A stretch of 64,000 nucleotides of DNA from Epiperipatus broadwayi (lineage: Eukaryota > Onychophora > Udeonychophora > Euonychophora > Peripatidae): the NCBI GenBank assembly GCA_028023455.1, contig JAQFVV010012423.1:5376269-5440268 (forward strand). The letters are read 5' to 3'. Below, piece by piece: positions 50,200-62,758 of this stretch. The notes under the pieces are model-generated. The model worked only from the letters and a program-made list of their open reading frames with translations. It was not told the DNA's origin and did not search any database. How positions within the stretch are numbered: position 1 is the stretch's first letter; each line of letters starts with the position of its first letter. A program made the translations under genes and the position numbers.

Positions 50200-51340
50200 C
50201 TTCTGGATTATAATAGAATACTGAGGAATAATGAAGACAGTTGACATGTCAATGCACGACAGATCGATAACTCTGCTTGTCATAAATAATGCAGCTGAAT
50301 GGCAAATATATTGGCTTATGGTAAAAGGTACATGATAATAAACAATATTGTGAAAAATAAATTAAAGATTGCTACATTAATGTAAATGTCAGGAAAGAAT
50401 GTGTTGCAAATTGCCAACTGTCATTGACATCCAAAAGAACCTAAGGATACCTCATATGAAGAATTGGTAAAGAAGTTAAAACCAAAGATATCAAGACACA
50501 TGGTGTGTCTATGCTTTTGAAATAAACTCCAGTCATCAAGAAAAAGCATAATAAATTATATGGGACTGCATGAAATAGTGAAAAAATGATTCAAAAATGT
50601 GCTGGAAGATGAGTTATTAGATAAGCTATTATGGAGTATGTGAGATAATAAGTTCAGATAAGCACTATTGAGCATTCACTTATGTATGCTGATGTTATAG
50701 AAAGAAGAATAGTGTTTGAGGTTAAAATGCATCAGAATTCCCAACTACAATGGATGTTACAAAGCCTAATACATTGACAAACAAAATGCAAGCACAAATG
50801 ACAAATAGGAATAATATGAAGGGTGACTATATTTATTATTGCTGTAACAATAAAGAATATTTTGAAAATATGTAGATTTAAACATGAAAAATTTCATAAT
50901 TGTGAACTGAAAGATAATTTATCTAAAGTTTGTAAAAACAAACAGAATTTAAAGACCAAATGGATTTAATAGCATGCAATAAATTGAGCAAAGTAGTCTT
51001 CAAAAGTTTATTTAGAAGAAAACATGGTCACATGTAATTTATTGGATTGGAAAATATATTATCAGAATAGAAATAGATAGTGGTACAGGTGTATCTTTTA
51101 TCTTGTGAAGGAATTGGTTATCTATCAAAATAAGATGAAATAAAATGAACTGGATTGCTACAGATGTGAATAGAAATTGCATTGACTTTAAAAGACTAGT
51201 TACAGCAGAAATCAATAAGAAAAATTAAAATATATCACTGTATATTGTATCAAAGAATTTAAGCCCAATATTAGGCTGCCATTGTTTCAAGACTTTTGCA
51301 GTAAGAATTAAATTTATCTAGAGAATAGAGATAGAATCCA
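50200..51340 (+). pseudogene. Gypsy gag/protease remnant
   Basis: IEIDSGTGVSF near 51064-51096 is the retropepsin active-site block (D-S-G where D-T/S-G is usual). About 60 codons later, LYIVSKNLSPILGCHCF (about 51240) matches the end of the domain (LyVv....pLLGrdWL). The region before it, to about 50200, should be Gag; CYCCNNK near 50835 sits where a zinc knuckle is expected but is not intact. Stops and frame shifts are frequent. Confidence 0.6.
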
Positions 51341-51479
51341 ATATATGCAACAAATTTCCCTATTTGCTTAAGACCAGTCCAGCAGAGTTGAAAATGTTAC
51401 TAATAGATATTGTAATGGTCAAAAATGTACAGTTAACAGGCAAATCATCTAAGGGTAATCAGCATGCAGCTCCACATTT

Positions 51480-53990
51480 TGCTGTTATGTGATCAGATAC
51501 CTTTTTCTTTTTATATCCTGCTAAACTCAGATGCAAGAGACTCTTATCATGTGTTAATTACTCTTATTGACTGTAATAAAACACAAATGCTAGAATAATA
51601 AAAAATTATTATTTATTTACATATATACATAATCATCCCACAAATAATAGCATAATTGCCAGAAATCTTTGGGAAGCATCAGTCTTTTACCCACAATTAA
51701 ATTCAGAATAATGAGACTTAATGCTCTACTATTGTATCAATTTTATTTAATTGTCCTAGCTAATTTGTTGCAAAATTCATCAAATTAGATATTCATTATT
51801 TTATCATGCATGGACAATATATGATGCTATGCATCTTAATTGTCCTTGGGTGGATACAGATTTACTACATAGACTAATTGTAAATACTACTAACTATTAA
51901 TATAACTGGTCACAATCCAGATTCAAAAACTGTCAATCTCATTCACAGGTCTAGGATATGCTAAACATCATTTATATAAAATATACTATTAGGAGACTAG
52001 TATTAATGTAAAGCATTCCAGACTGCATGATTGAAGAATTATACACCTACCAGGTAATATAGACAGATTTAAAAACTAAATGGCGGGAATGAAATTTCAC
52101 CTGATAAATAATAATAATCATAATATGCCAAGTGTAACTGGCAAGAAAAGCAGCTGTTTTAAACTTGTTTATGAACAATCAACGCATATATATAACATAT
52201 GATATATGGTAGGAATATCCACCTACAGAATAAAAACTGCTCATATTAAGTCATTGAGTGAATGCTGCAGAAAAATAATCTCATTTACACTCATTTCTGG
52301 ATCATTAAAAATATATAAGTAAAGCAGCCTGAAATAATATCATTAAGCTCAAGGCATCATTTAAAGAAAGTTTCATATTTAGCTTATATGATCTGTAAAT
52401 ATCCTCGTCATACCTGCCTACCCCTAATCTGTAAAAGCATTTTAATTATAACTGTATATTTTTTATAACTATTAAAATAATCTTTCTCCATTTATTCACT
52501 CTGTCTATGCAGTCTTTTACTCTATCCAGATGCCATTAATCAACATTTTTTACATTATATGCTAAATTATTATTATTGCACTTACTATACTTCATGATAG
52601 TGGAAATGATCATTATTAACTAAAATAATACTAAAGAAGCTTTCTAGAAAGTGGCAAGGGTTTGCAATGATTGGCTATAAATATTTTCTTTTTATGTTAT
52701 GCTGTCTGACCATAGCACATCTAATAAAATTAGGCAATTCACTACCATTCTGATCTCTAAACATAATTATCTTTATACCAAATAAATCATAATAATCCAT
52801 ACAAAATTTCAATGGAAATGAAATATACACATATAGGAGATTAAATATCTAGTGTTAATGAAATAAAGTCATAATGGCATATAATTAATGTTCATAGAAA
52901 TTACCCTTTTCATCTTCAATAGTTCATGTTCAGAATTCAGATACATTGTAGACTTTTTGTGAAACAGTAGGTATAAACATAGCTATATCTGGTGATCTTC
53001 TGTGAAGCTTCTATGAGATTGTCCTTGCTAACTGCAATGGTCTTTATTAATGCATGCTACCATTGATATTGGTTCTTCTATTTTATTCAATGGGCAGAAA
53101 ATGATAGTGTTTCTTTCATTGAAAGATGGCTCTCTTCCCTAAAGCTATAGGTCAATTTAAACTTAGGAGGCATACAGTTTGCATATAATCTAAACACAAT
53201 GATCAGGATGATGATTTTACATTATTTTACAGCCTCTTCATAGCACTTCATGATGGATTTAAGCTTGCACTTAGCCAGCCTGACCAGAGTGAAGTGGATG
53301 CTTTGCTTCTCTACTTTTGTATGATACAACAGCCAAGTGCAATAATGTTTTTTAACTGTGATTTTGGTTATCAAGACAGAATGAGTGAATGAATCAAACA
53401 AAAAACAATAGCATAATAATCAGTCTTTTGGGAGACTCCTTTTTTTAAACAATGAGGATTATAACTTACAAGCTTAAGAGATAGGGTCATGTGATATATG
53501 AATCTTATTTTGACTGTCCTTTTTTTAGTTCACCAAGCTGCCTTATCTATAAAATCAGTTTTTCATTCATGGTTCAATTTCATATATCCATCCATTGATG
53601 TAGATTAGTCATAAGCTTCATTGTGGTCTATGGCTTATTGACCAAATACATACTTTACAAAAATTAACTTTGAAAAGGGATTATAATATATAAGAGAATA
53701 TTTTGTCTAGACAACATATGATATAAATCTACTAATTAGCCAGTCTGATTATCTAGAATTTAATTATCTGTATAAAAATAATGTCATTTTCACCCACTTA
53801 ATTATAAAATAACATTACACTTGGTAATTAATAAAATATTTTCTAAACCTTGTTTAAATTAATTAAAATCAAATTAGAATTAATGACGCCTAACATCTTT
53901 TATCAATGCACATACTTATATATATATTCCATCTAGTAAAAATGTTGTAATAGCTTTCATTTACAAATTCCTAATGAATTTTTAAATGAT
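51480..53990. other. Unassigned 2.5-kb segment between Gypsy protease and RT
   Basis: In intact Gypsy elements these domains lie a few hundred bases apart, so this segment is probably another insertion. I saw no coding domain, clear TIR or TSD. The boundaries are estimates from where Gypsy-like translation fades and returns. Confidence 0.5.
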
Positions 53991-53994
53991 TTAC

Positions 53995-54660
53995 GTGAAA
54001 AGTCTATTGATCAAAAAAATAAAGCATTCGCTCTCAAATTTAAAGTTGAAGAAATGCTGCATGATCTGGTCAAATGATATATAAGTTCCCAAGAAAGAGT
54101 TTACTGCGCACCACCCATAACAATGATTCTAAAAACAGATGGTAATGTATGGTTGTGCAGTAACTATCATGTAATGATAAACAGAAATATAAATAAAGGA
54201 ATGTATCCAGTGGTAAGAATTAATATAAACGTCTTTACAATTAGAGTTACAATCTGCATTTTACCAAATACCAATAACACCAAGAGCTGCCAAGCTAGTA
54301 GTCATAAATACATTTCTAAGATTGTTCAATATGGTTTTCAAGCTAATATGAGCAGTGTACTGATAAGATTAAAAAGAGTTATCCATATTTAGATAATATA
54401 AAGATAGTTGCTGAGACTGAAAATGAATTAAGAAAATGTTCTAACTCATATATGAAAAGCTTGGCAATTTGTAGCTTCACATAATGCTTCAAAATTCATA
54501 TGGTCTATGAAAGAAATAAAATTTCTCAAACATATTATTACTGATAAGAGCAAATATTCTGACCTGGCAAAGATTAATGCAATAAAAAATACTTCATTAA
54601 TAAAACGTCAGAAATTTGCAAATCTTTATGAGACTAGGAACATTGTTGGGAGCTCCTGAT
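53995..54660 (+). pseudogene. Gypsy reverse transcriptase remnant
   Basis: Starts with KVEEMLHDLVK (about 54042), then APPITMILKTDGNVWLCSNY (about 54108-54167), matching the VEeEldrLv..g...W..PiV.v.KkDG..RlC.DY start of Gypsy RT. The catalytic box appears as PYLDNIKIV near 54383, in another frame: the second D of YLDD is N. It is followed by IKFLKHIIT (about 54521), matching v.FLGhiIs. There are several frameshifts and stops, so no active enzyme is possible. Confidence 0.8.
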
Positions 54661-54699
54661 AGACAAATCTCAAATGCCAACTTATTTTTTATGAAATAT

Positions 54700-54940
54700 T
54701 AAAAAAGGGGAGTTCAAAAAAGTCAAAGACTTGCTCACATCTCATTAACTTATAGTGCACTATTATGATGCCCAATTGATTATTAGCACTGACACTTTGG
54801 AATATGTAACTCATGGCACAATTTTTCACAAAGTTTGTGGACATAAGCACCTTATCCCATGCACATTCAGAACACTTATAGCTGCTGAAAAAAATTATAA
54901 CCAACTAGCTAAAGAGGCTGATCGTGGTTAGAAAGTTCCA
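54700..54940 (+). pseudogene. Gypsy RNase H remnant
   Basis: EFKKVKDLLTSH, LIVHYYDAQL and AAEKNYNQLAKEAD occur in order, matching the FqkLK..L....vL.hYd....l..tDAS and aErnYsqiekEaLA parts of Gypsy RNase H. The position of the DAS catalytic D reads ISTDTLEY, so the first aspartate may be kept. It follows the RT by the usual short gap. Confidence 0.75.
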
Positions 54941-55379
54941 CCACTATATATATATGAATGCTCTTTAAAATCTATATGGATAATAAATATCTACTGGGTA
55001 TAATTGAAAAGTGTAAAAAGACTCTGAATAATACTAATCAGCAAATATTACATTGGATTAGCTTCCTATGATTTTAAATTATTATACAAGCTGTGAAAAG
55101 AAGCTACACATGCTGACTTTCTTTTTAGAGCTCTAGATATGTGTGAACACAAGTCACAGTTACTGAAATTAATTATATTGATTCTATGATATCTGAACTA
55201 GTAAACAGTACTGTCATGATAAAATGAACAAACAATAATGCCAGATACCAGTTAATTAAGAAATGGATAAAGTTCGGTTTGCCTAAAACATGACCAGACT
55301 ACGTGGTCCAGCAAATTTGAAATGACTGTTTGTATACACATGACCAACCAAGTTCTGGTGCCAAACTGAGAGAAGGAAA

Positions 55380-55707
55380 CTTAATGTTAGAATTATTACA
55401 GAGAGACAGGGTGTAGTCCAAATGAAAAAATTAGTTTGAAATCATGGCCATGATGAGAGAAAGCCATAAAGAAATGCCAAGCTTATCAAACAACAGTGAG
55501 ACTATCACTTAAAGAGCTAATACTGTGACCTGAAATTACTAAAACATGGCATAGGATTCATGTAGATCAAGCAAAACTGTTTCATGGATATATATTCCTA
55601 TTTATAATGGTTTCAAAATGGATGAAATATCAGATGATGAAAAACACTAGTGCAGAATATATAATAAAAGTATTGAATTACTTATTCACTATCCACAGAT
55701 ATTCAGA
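55380..55707 (+). pseudogene. Gypsy integrase, left part
   Basis: GVVQMKKLV near 55408 matches the HPGvvrmK.LaR part of the H2C2 zinc region. WHRIHVDQAKLFHGYIF (about 55547-55597) carries the first catalytic D of the DDE core, followed by MVSKWMKYQMMKNTSAE, as in SKWievvpm..tta. The reading ends at YSELI, where the second catalytic D should follow within a few codons, because Merlin is inserted at 55716. Confidence 0.8.
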
Positions 55708-55715
55708 ATTAATAT

Positions 55716-58700
55716 GGTACCTGTTTGCAGACCGTACTGCTCCCACAAGATGGCACTGCCACATCATCAACAACCAGCCTGAAAATGGCAAGTGATAATT
55801 TTTTTTACAAAAATGACTCAAAATTGACAAATAAAAATGCCTAAGGCAATATATGTACAGAAAATAAATCGAAAACTACAAATTATAAAAAAATGCAAGA
55901 AAATGCTAAAAAATTCAAATAATAAAACCAAAAAACCATGAAAATTCCATTATGAGATATACCCCCCCTAAAATTAAAATTTCTTCCCTCAAGTCGACAA
56001 ATAAAAATGCCTCAGACAATATATGTACAACAAATAAATCGAAAACTACAAATTAAAAAAAAATGCAAAAAAATGCTAAAAAATTCAAATAATAAAACCA
56101 AAAAACCATGAAAATTCCATTACGAGATATACCCCCCTAAAATCAAAATGTCTTCCCTTAAATCGACAAATAAAAATGCCTCAGACAATATACTGAAGCA
56201 GTCAATCTTAGCATAAGATTGTGCTTCATGTTTCTACTTACTAACCTGTGTTTAAACCCTATATCCCATCCTGCTCCTTTTGTCGTGTATATATATTTTA
56301 TGTATGTAATTGAGATGCGCACCTAGGTTATAAAATTTTAACTTTTAAATTAACATTTTTATTATTATTAATTTTATGATTATTAATTCTTTTTATTGAA
56401 ATACATAGGTGCTGCTCAAATATGTATATATATAGGAGCAAAAACTTACTAACAATATTGATTTTAAATATTTTATTATACGTCATTTTTTAAACTTTTT
56501 CTTTTTAAACTACTTTTTCTATTAAACTGTATATTTTTATAAAATCCAATATGGAAAATGCTACAGTTGATTGTCTAAAAATAATTAAGGGTTGGAAACA
56601 CTATTGTTTTAATCTGGGGTAGGTATTTTTAATTAAAGTTTTACTTAAAAGGGGATTAAGATTAGAGATACTTTTGTTGAAAACATGTTGTCAAATCTAT
56701 TTCTAATCTGGAAATAGATTTGAATTTATTTTTGGATGTTATCTTACTGTTGCATCTTCAAAAACAACTGATAAAGAAAAAGTATAAAATGACTGAATTT
56801 TGAGAACAGATGAGATTAGCTACTATTGAGAGAAGTGATTGCTACTAGACTAAGCTGTTTTGAAATCTCAAGATGATCTAGTAAAAGCTTTTCCTGACCC
56901 TTGTGGGTCATCTTCCATGACCATAAAATTCTGCTACCCTAAAGTGAAGTAAAGGCTCGATGGAGAACTTTAAAAATGCTAATAGAAACTTGCTGCCACC
57001 GAAGAACTGGCATTTCAATTGCCGTGCACATGCCATACTAAATTGGACTCTTAAAATTGCAAGGTAACTTTTCAAGCCATCACCTCAAACTAATCTATCA
57101 ATTTGTATTCTAATGTATTTAACTTTGTTTTTGTTTTAATATGTAATTTGCTCTTAAGTAATTTATTTTATTTAATTCTCTCTCATATGCTCTTAACTTT
57201 TCTTAACTTTGGTGCGGTCATTTATTTACATATATTTATTATTTGATTTATATATCTGCTTGCTTATTATTATGTCAATCTCACAAACTGGCGAGCTTAA
57301 TTTCTAAAAATCTTTTCTGTCATTTTTTCTTCTTCTAAACCTTCATACAAAGGTTATTAATGTCCCCTTAAAATATATATGTAATGCATTATAAATTAAT
57401 ATGTTCGCCAGTTTGTTTTTACGAATCAGCATTTTATGTTGGTTTATTATAAAAATATATTTGTTTAACTCTGGATTTTCTACCCGGTGTAAATCCAGAA
57501 CTCAAGCTAATTAACACTTTGAAATCTTATAAAAATATTTATTATTCATTTCTGAAAAGGTGACCGATTATTTGTTTTCTATATAACTGCTAGTTTTTTT
57601 TTTGCTATACTCTTAAAATAGTCTATGCTTAAAAGATCATATACAGTATTTAATATATTCCAGTTATTATGATTGATTTATTTTAAATAGCAGAAAAAGT
57701 GATGGGGGAAGATCTTAATGTTTCTTTTACTAAATCAAATCTTAACATATATTTTATTAATTTGAAATCTAAATCTTAATGTTACTTTTTCTAAATAAAA
57801 TCTCCAAGTATATTCTAAGTAAAATCTCTCTATATATATTATAACTGCATAGTGATATTATTTATATGAATTATAGCATTCAAACAAGGGTCATTTATTT
57901 TAAAAGCAGTAAATCTTATTCAATGTCATTAGGGACATTCATTCATTCTGCGTTACTGACATTTAGCCTATCTTCGTATTATATATATATTACGTGCTTC
58001 TAGTCTTCTAATCTGGGGGTTGCGACAAGTTTGAACTCATAGATTTCTTCTCATATCTCATTCTGTAGATAGTTGAGTTATCCGGAATCATATTTATTTC
58101 GTATAAAATGCCTCTGGCAGTGATCTCGTAAGTTTGGCACACGATATGCATATTCATTCGTAGATAAAAGGCCTCTCGCGTCGGTTATACCAGCAAAAGT
58201 CTGGGCCATGCCATGCCTATCCACTTTTCTCTAAGCACTACCCAAGAAGGGGGTGTGAGATTTCGTTTTCATCCAGAAGCACGACCTTTTCCTCTTAGTT
58301 ATTTTTAGGCTATTATGTCAGCACCACAAACTTCTTCGTATTTATTATTTCTTTTGCTTCATGACCCAGTTTTAATGCTCTAATATTAAAATTGCACTCT
58401 GCTTAAAATATATATAAATGCCAACTACTTCTAGTTTTATTGATTAAATTTATTTCAATCGTATACAATCCCACTGTAATTTATATATCTATTTAAGAGT
58501 ATATGCCTTGGGAAAAATAAAGCGTTCGTCTTACTATTGTTAAAATATTTTTTCATTAAATATTTTGTCATAGATTCAAATATAATCAAATGTTTTCAAA
58601 TGTATTTTATTTTCATGACCTCAATGGGATGAAAATAGTTTATATCATATATATAATGAATCTCAGAACGCTCCCCTAAATAATGTTAGTCACCATGTTT

Positions 58701-59560
58701 CAGAACCGTAATCCAAAGTGTTAATAACAATTTTATGTGAATTCTTCTTTCTAATAATGGATTGGCATCTTAATATTGGACCCACCAAAGATGTGTGTTT
58801 ATTTATAATATATCATTTAGCTAATAAAGAGCATATGAGAAATAGTAGCGTGAATGACACTATGTAATCCTCTAACGCTTGGTAGACCGCTTGCTCATTC
58901 ATGCACACACTAATGTATATAACTAAGTCATTATGTAAATAATTTGTCAGTATATTAAAATATATTTTATTGTCTAACTTATTTGAGTAGTTCAAATTCC
59001 TTTTCCTCCACTTCCACATATTACAGCCATGCTTATGTATATTTTAATATAGTCATACTTAATAGATGTCTCATTGTTTTGCTGAGCTTTGCTAGTCAGC
59101 CGGATTAAGATTAATTCTCATGTGCCATCACTATTATGTTATTCATTAGGTGTTAGATCTGGGGCTTAGAGAGTGGGTTCAAATTCAGGCTGGTCCCTGA
59201 CCTAAATCTTGGGCTTGACTGGGTTTGAAGTACATTTTGTGAGTTCCAGCTCATGTTAGATGGATAAACATGTTTTGACTGGCACAATATGTACAGCAAA
59301 TAAATTGAAAACTACAAATTATAAAAAAATGCAAGAAAATGCTAAAAAATTCAAATAATAAAACAAAAAAACCATGAAAATTCTATCAAGAGATATACCT
59401 CCCCCTACAATCTGAAAATTCACAAAGCATGGCGGATCAAATCATTTACCTTCAACATAAATATGCATCTAAGTTCATATTGAAAAGCAATTAATTGTTC
59501 TCTGGCTTTCAAATTACTGCATATGTAAATTGAACATTAATATTTAAATAATCAAAAAGC
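55716..59560. repeat. Left TIR of the large Merlin element (interrupted)
   Basis: From outside in: about 110 bp of unique TIR; tandem units of about 170 bp starting at 55826, 55996 and 56165 (GACAAATAAAAATGCCT...); the insertion at about 56190-59285; the rest of the third unit; then an inner unique stretch with TACCTTCAACATAAATATGC and AAAGCAATTAATTGTTCTC. The whole is mirrored at 62152-62758 with one unit fewer. One more unit lies at 59570-59730, inside the TIR. Confidence 0.85.
56190..59285. mobile_element. Unclassified 3.1-kb insertion in the Merlin left arm
   Basis: The repeat unit GACAATATATGTACAGC is broken after GACAATATA and resumes as ACAATATGTACAGC near 59286. ACAATAT beside both ends may be a target duplication. 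The ends read CTGAAGCAGTCAAT and TTGACTGGCA, so CAGTCAA is inverted near both. No protein domain was recognised. GC-richer islands at 56880-57080 and 58010-58330 break the AT-rich background. GGGTTCAAATTC near 59182 resembles a B-box. It could be a non-autonomous DNA element or a decayed retroelement. Confidence 0.6.
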
Positions 59561-59726
59561 AATCACTACCAAAAATTCCATTGTGAGATATACCCCTCCC
59601 CCCTAAAATCAAAATTTCTTCCCTTAAATCGACAAATAAAAATGCCTCAGACAATATATGTACAGCAAATAAAGTGAAAACTACAAATTATAAAAAAATG
59701 CAAGAAAATGCTAAAAAATTCAAATA

Positions 59727-60006
59727 ATTAAATCAGTTTGTACTTTCAAAATGAATATGATGTAATTAGACATTTTACATCAAAAAGTTAATTTCTCTAA
59801 ATTCATTAATAACATTTAATGGTTTACCCATTTAATAATTAACAAGTAATACACAAAAAATAATTACCGATTACTTCGTTCCTTTATAGTAGTAGACATT
59901 TGGATTTTTCTAGGTTTTTTTGTTCAAAAAATTGTTTTTCACCATTATGTAGATTAAATCAGTTTGTACTTTCAAAATGAATATAACATAATTAGACATT
60001 TTACAT
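59727..60006. repeat. Direct repeat upstream of the Merlin transposase
   Basis: ATTAAATCAGTTTGTACTTT to ATTTTACAT occurs at 59727-59780 and again at 59953-60006 with a few differences. It lies between the left TIR and the transposase frame. Confidence 0.75.
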
Positions 60007-60203
60007 GAAACCTAATTTCCAAAGCTAATAAATTTAATTAAAATGTAGCTAAAGTAGAGTTTTGAAATACATTTTAATTATTTTGGACTATTGGGATAAT
60101 TTTTTATTTTTTGACATGATTATTAAGGTTTACTTTTTTTCATGCAGAAGAATACAACATTAAATAGGCAGCAAAGTTTGAGGCAATATTTCAAAATCCC
60201 GCG

Positions 60204-61132
60204 TTGAAATATCAGCATCTAAAATTTATGTGTCACCTTTTCTGTGATTATTCCGTTATTTTACTCAAAATGATGAAAGTTTGGGATCTACCAACAACAG
60301 AAGTTGAAGCAGTGGAGTTCCTCCAAAGTAAAAATGTTTTGCCTTCGCAAAGACTGTGTAAGAATGGCCATAAAATGAGACTTTATGTGAATGCAAGGGC
60401 TCAGTGGAAGTTCAATATTAAGGCTTGTCAATATCGCATAGCACTTCGTAATGGAACCTGGTTGGAAGGCTGCAAATTGTCTTTTGTCACATCCATCCGA
60501 ATCATTTATTATTGGAGCAAAAACCAATTGACCATGCAATCGGGAAAAAATGATTTGGATTTGAATTGGAATACTGTTGTTGCGTGGAAGCAATATTTGA
60601 GAAAAGCATGTAAAGAAATTCTGCTCTGTCACCCATCCTGCAAAATTGGAGGCCCAGGAAAAATTGTAGAGGTCAATGAAAGTTTATTTAGTAAATGTAA
60701 AAATTAACAGGGAAGCATTCTTCCACAGCAGTGGTTATTTGGCAATTTATGTAGAGAAACGAAAGTGTGTTTCATTGTTGCTATTCCAGATCGAACAGCA
60801 TCTGTTCTTCTAGATGCCATTAAAGAACATGTAGCAACAGGATCCACCATATATACTGACTGCTGGAAGGCCTACAAAATGGATGTATTGAATGCTGAAG
60901 GTTTCCAACACTTCAAAGTGAATCATTCGTACAATTTTGTCGATCCTATGACTGGGCTCACACCCAGAATGTAGAAAGACTTTGGGGGCTTGTAAAATGT
61001 CACAATAAATGAGAAATGGGGACTGCCCAACATTATCTTCAGTCCTACTTAGATGAATTCATGTGACGATGATTGCATGATGAAGATCTATTTGATGCAA
61101 TATTGCACACGATCAATATACCGTCAATCTAA
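60204..61132 (+). pseudogene. Merlin transposase (ISXO2/IS1016-like DDE domain), broken
   Basis: The frame opens at 60204; an in-frame MMKVWDL at 60267-60270 is the likelier family start. CKNGHKM and CQYRIALRNGTWLEG (about 60351-60470) form the N-terminal zinc region. GGPGKIVEVNESLF (about 60648-60692) is the first catalytic block with D changed to N. PQQWLFGNLCRETK, IYTDCWKAY (second D, kept) and VNHSYNFVDP follow. After a one-base loss near 60955 the third block reads TQNVERLWGL, with E kept. The tail DEDLFDAIL ends at 61132. Damage: TAA at 60705, the frame loss, and TGA codons at about 61010, 61063 and 61069. The missing first D and the stops rule out activity. Total length and domain order suit the family. 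Confidence 0.88.
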
Positions 61133-61920
61133 ATTTCTAAATTATAATTGCTAATTTTTGCCATCTTTTCTTAATATTTGTGTTTAAATCTGTTCCAAAA
61201 TGCTTCAAAATTCTACTATTCAACTGCATTTAAAGCTTCAAAATTCTGCCACATTTACTGAATTCTTCTGTTACTATTTAAAACGTGAACTCTAAATCAA
61301 AATCTGTCTTTACAATTGCATGATGGTGAAGATCTATTCGATGCAATATTGCAAGCATCAATATACTGTCAATCTAAATTTCTAAATTATAATTGCTAAT
61401 TTCTGCCATCTTTTCTTAATATTTGTGCTAAAATCTGTTCCAAAATTCTACTATTCAACTGCATTTAAAGCTTCAAAATTCTGTCATGTTTGCTGAATTC
61501 TTCTGTTACTATTTAAAATGTCTCTACGATTGCATGATGGTGAAGATCTATTCGATGCAATATTGCAAGCATCAATGTACCGTCAATCTAAATTTCTAAA
61601 TTATAATTGCTAATTTCTGCCATCTTTTCTTAATATTTGTGTTAAAATCTGTTCCAAAATGCTCCAAAATTCTACTATTCAAGTGCATTTAAAGCTTCAA
61701 AATTCTGCCACGTTTGCTGAATTCTTGTTACTATTTAAAATGTGAACTCTAAATCAAAATCTGTCTCTACAATTGCATGATGGTGAAGATCTATTTGATG
61801 CAATATTGCAAGCATCAATATACTGTCAATCTAAATTTCTAAATTATAATTGCTAAATTCTGCCATCTTTTCCTAATATTTGTGTTAAAATCTGTTCCAA
61901 AATTCTACTATTCAACTTTT
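61073..61920. repeat. Four tandem copies of the transposase 3' end
   Basis: TTGCATGATG.TGAAGATCT-type starts are at 61073, 61316, 61530 and 61773, giving steps of 243, 214 and 243 bp. Each unit begins with the last 60 bases of the transposase gene (the DEDLFDAIL tail and stop) and continues with AATTATAATTGCTAATTT, GCCATCTTTTC and CAAAATTCTACTATTCAA. The third step is short because GAACTCTAAATCAAAATCTG is missing in unit 2. The first copy is the gene's own end. Confidence 0.92.
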
Positions 61921-62151
61921 AGATATGCTTCTTTGTGAATTTTCAGATTGTAGGTGGGGGGGGGGGGTAACTATTGATCATATTTTTTTTATAATTTGAT
62001 TTTTACAACATCAACTGCTTATTTTTTATTACTTACTATGTATTAATCAGTGTTACGAGTTATTATATATGTTACTTAAATAATTTAAAAATATTGATAA
62101 GATTTATTACATTTTGATCAGTTGGGGGAGGGATCCGTAATGATTTTTTGA

Positions 62152-62758
62152 AGATTGCTTTTTGATTATTTAAATATTAATGCTCAATTTACATATGCAG
62201 TAATTTGAAAGCCAGAGAACAATTAATTGCTTTTCAATATGAACTTAGATGCATATTTATGTTGAAGGTAAATGATTTGATATTTTTGTATTTTCCCACT
62301 CTTTTTGGCCGCCATGCTTTGTGAATTTTCAGATTGTAGGGGGAGGTTTATCTCGATAGAATTTTCATGGTTTTTTGGTTTTATTATTTGAATTTTTTAG
62401 CATTTTTTTATAATTTGTAGTTTTCAATTTATTTGCTGTATATATATATATTGTCTGAGGCACTTTTATTTGTCGATTTAAGGGAAGAAATTTTGATTTA
62501 AGGGGGGGGGAGTATATCGTGTAATGGAATTTTCATTGTTTTTTGGTTTTATTATTTGAACTTTTTAGCATTTTCTTGCATTTTTTTTATAATTTGTAGT
62601 TTTCGATTTATTTGCTGTACATATATTGCCTTAGGCATTTTTATTTGTCAATTTTGAGTCGTTTTCTAAAAAAATTTATCACTTGCCATTTTCAGGCCGG
62701 GTGTTGATGATGTGGCTGTGCCATCTGATGGCGGCAGTATGGTCTTAAAACTACAACC
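62152..62758. repeat. Right TIR of the large Merlin element
   Basis: Reverse complement of the left arm: GATTGCTTTTTGATTATTTA at its inner edge, two inverted minisatellite units (for example TTTATTTGTCGATTTAAGGG), then the unique outer part with GGGTGTTGATGATGTGGCTG. It carries G runs where the left arm has C runs. Confidence 0.88.

Larger units (their letters stand above)
55716..62758 (+). mobile_element. Merlin-type DNA transposon with very long TIRs
   Basis: The ends are GGTACCTGTTTGCAGACC on the left and, reversed, GGTTGTAGTTTTAAGACC on the right. They run on as inverted repeats through AGATGGCA, CACATCATCAACA and CCTGAAAATGGCAAGTGATA. The 8-bp flanks ATTAATAT (55708-55715) and ATTAATAG (62759-62766) match at 7 of 8. 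The left TIR is about 750 bp once a 3.1-kb insertion is removed, and the right about 610 bp. It lies in the integrase core of the Gypsy element. Confidence 0.88.

Noticed and set aside
55826-56190. CRISPR-like regularly spaced repeats
   Set aside because: The units are about 170-bp tandem repeats without spacers, inside a eukaryotic transposon arm.
56190-59285. Solo LTR (the insertion starts near TG and ends near CA)
   Set aside because: The TG and CA positions are not flanked by equal 4-6 bp repeats, and 3.1 kb would be very long for a solo LTR.
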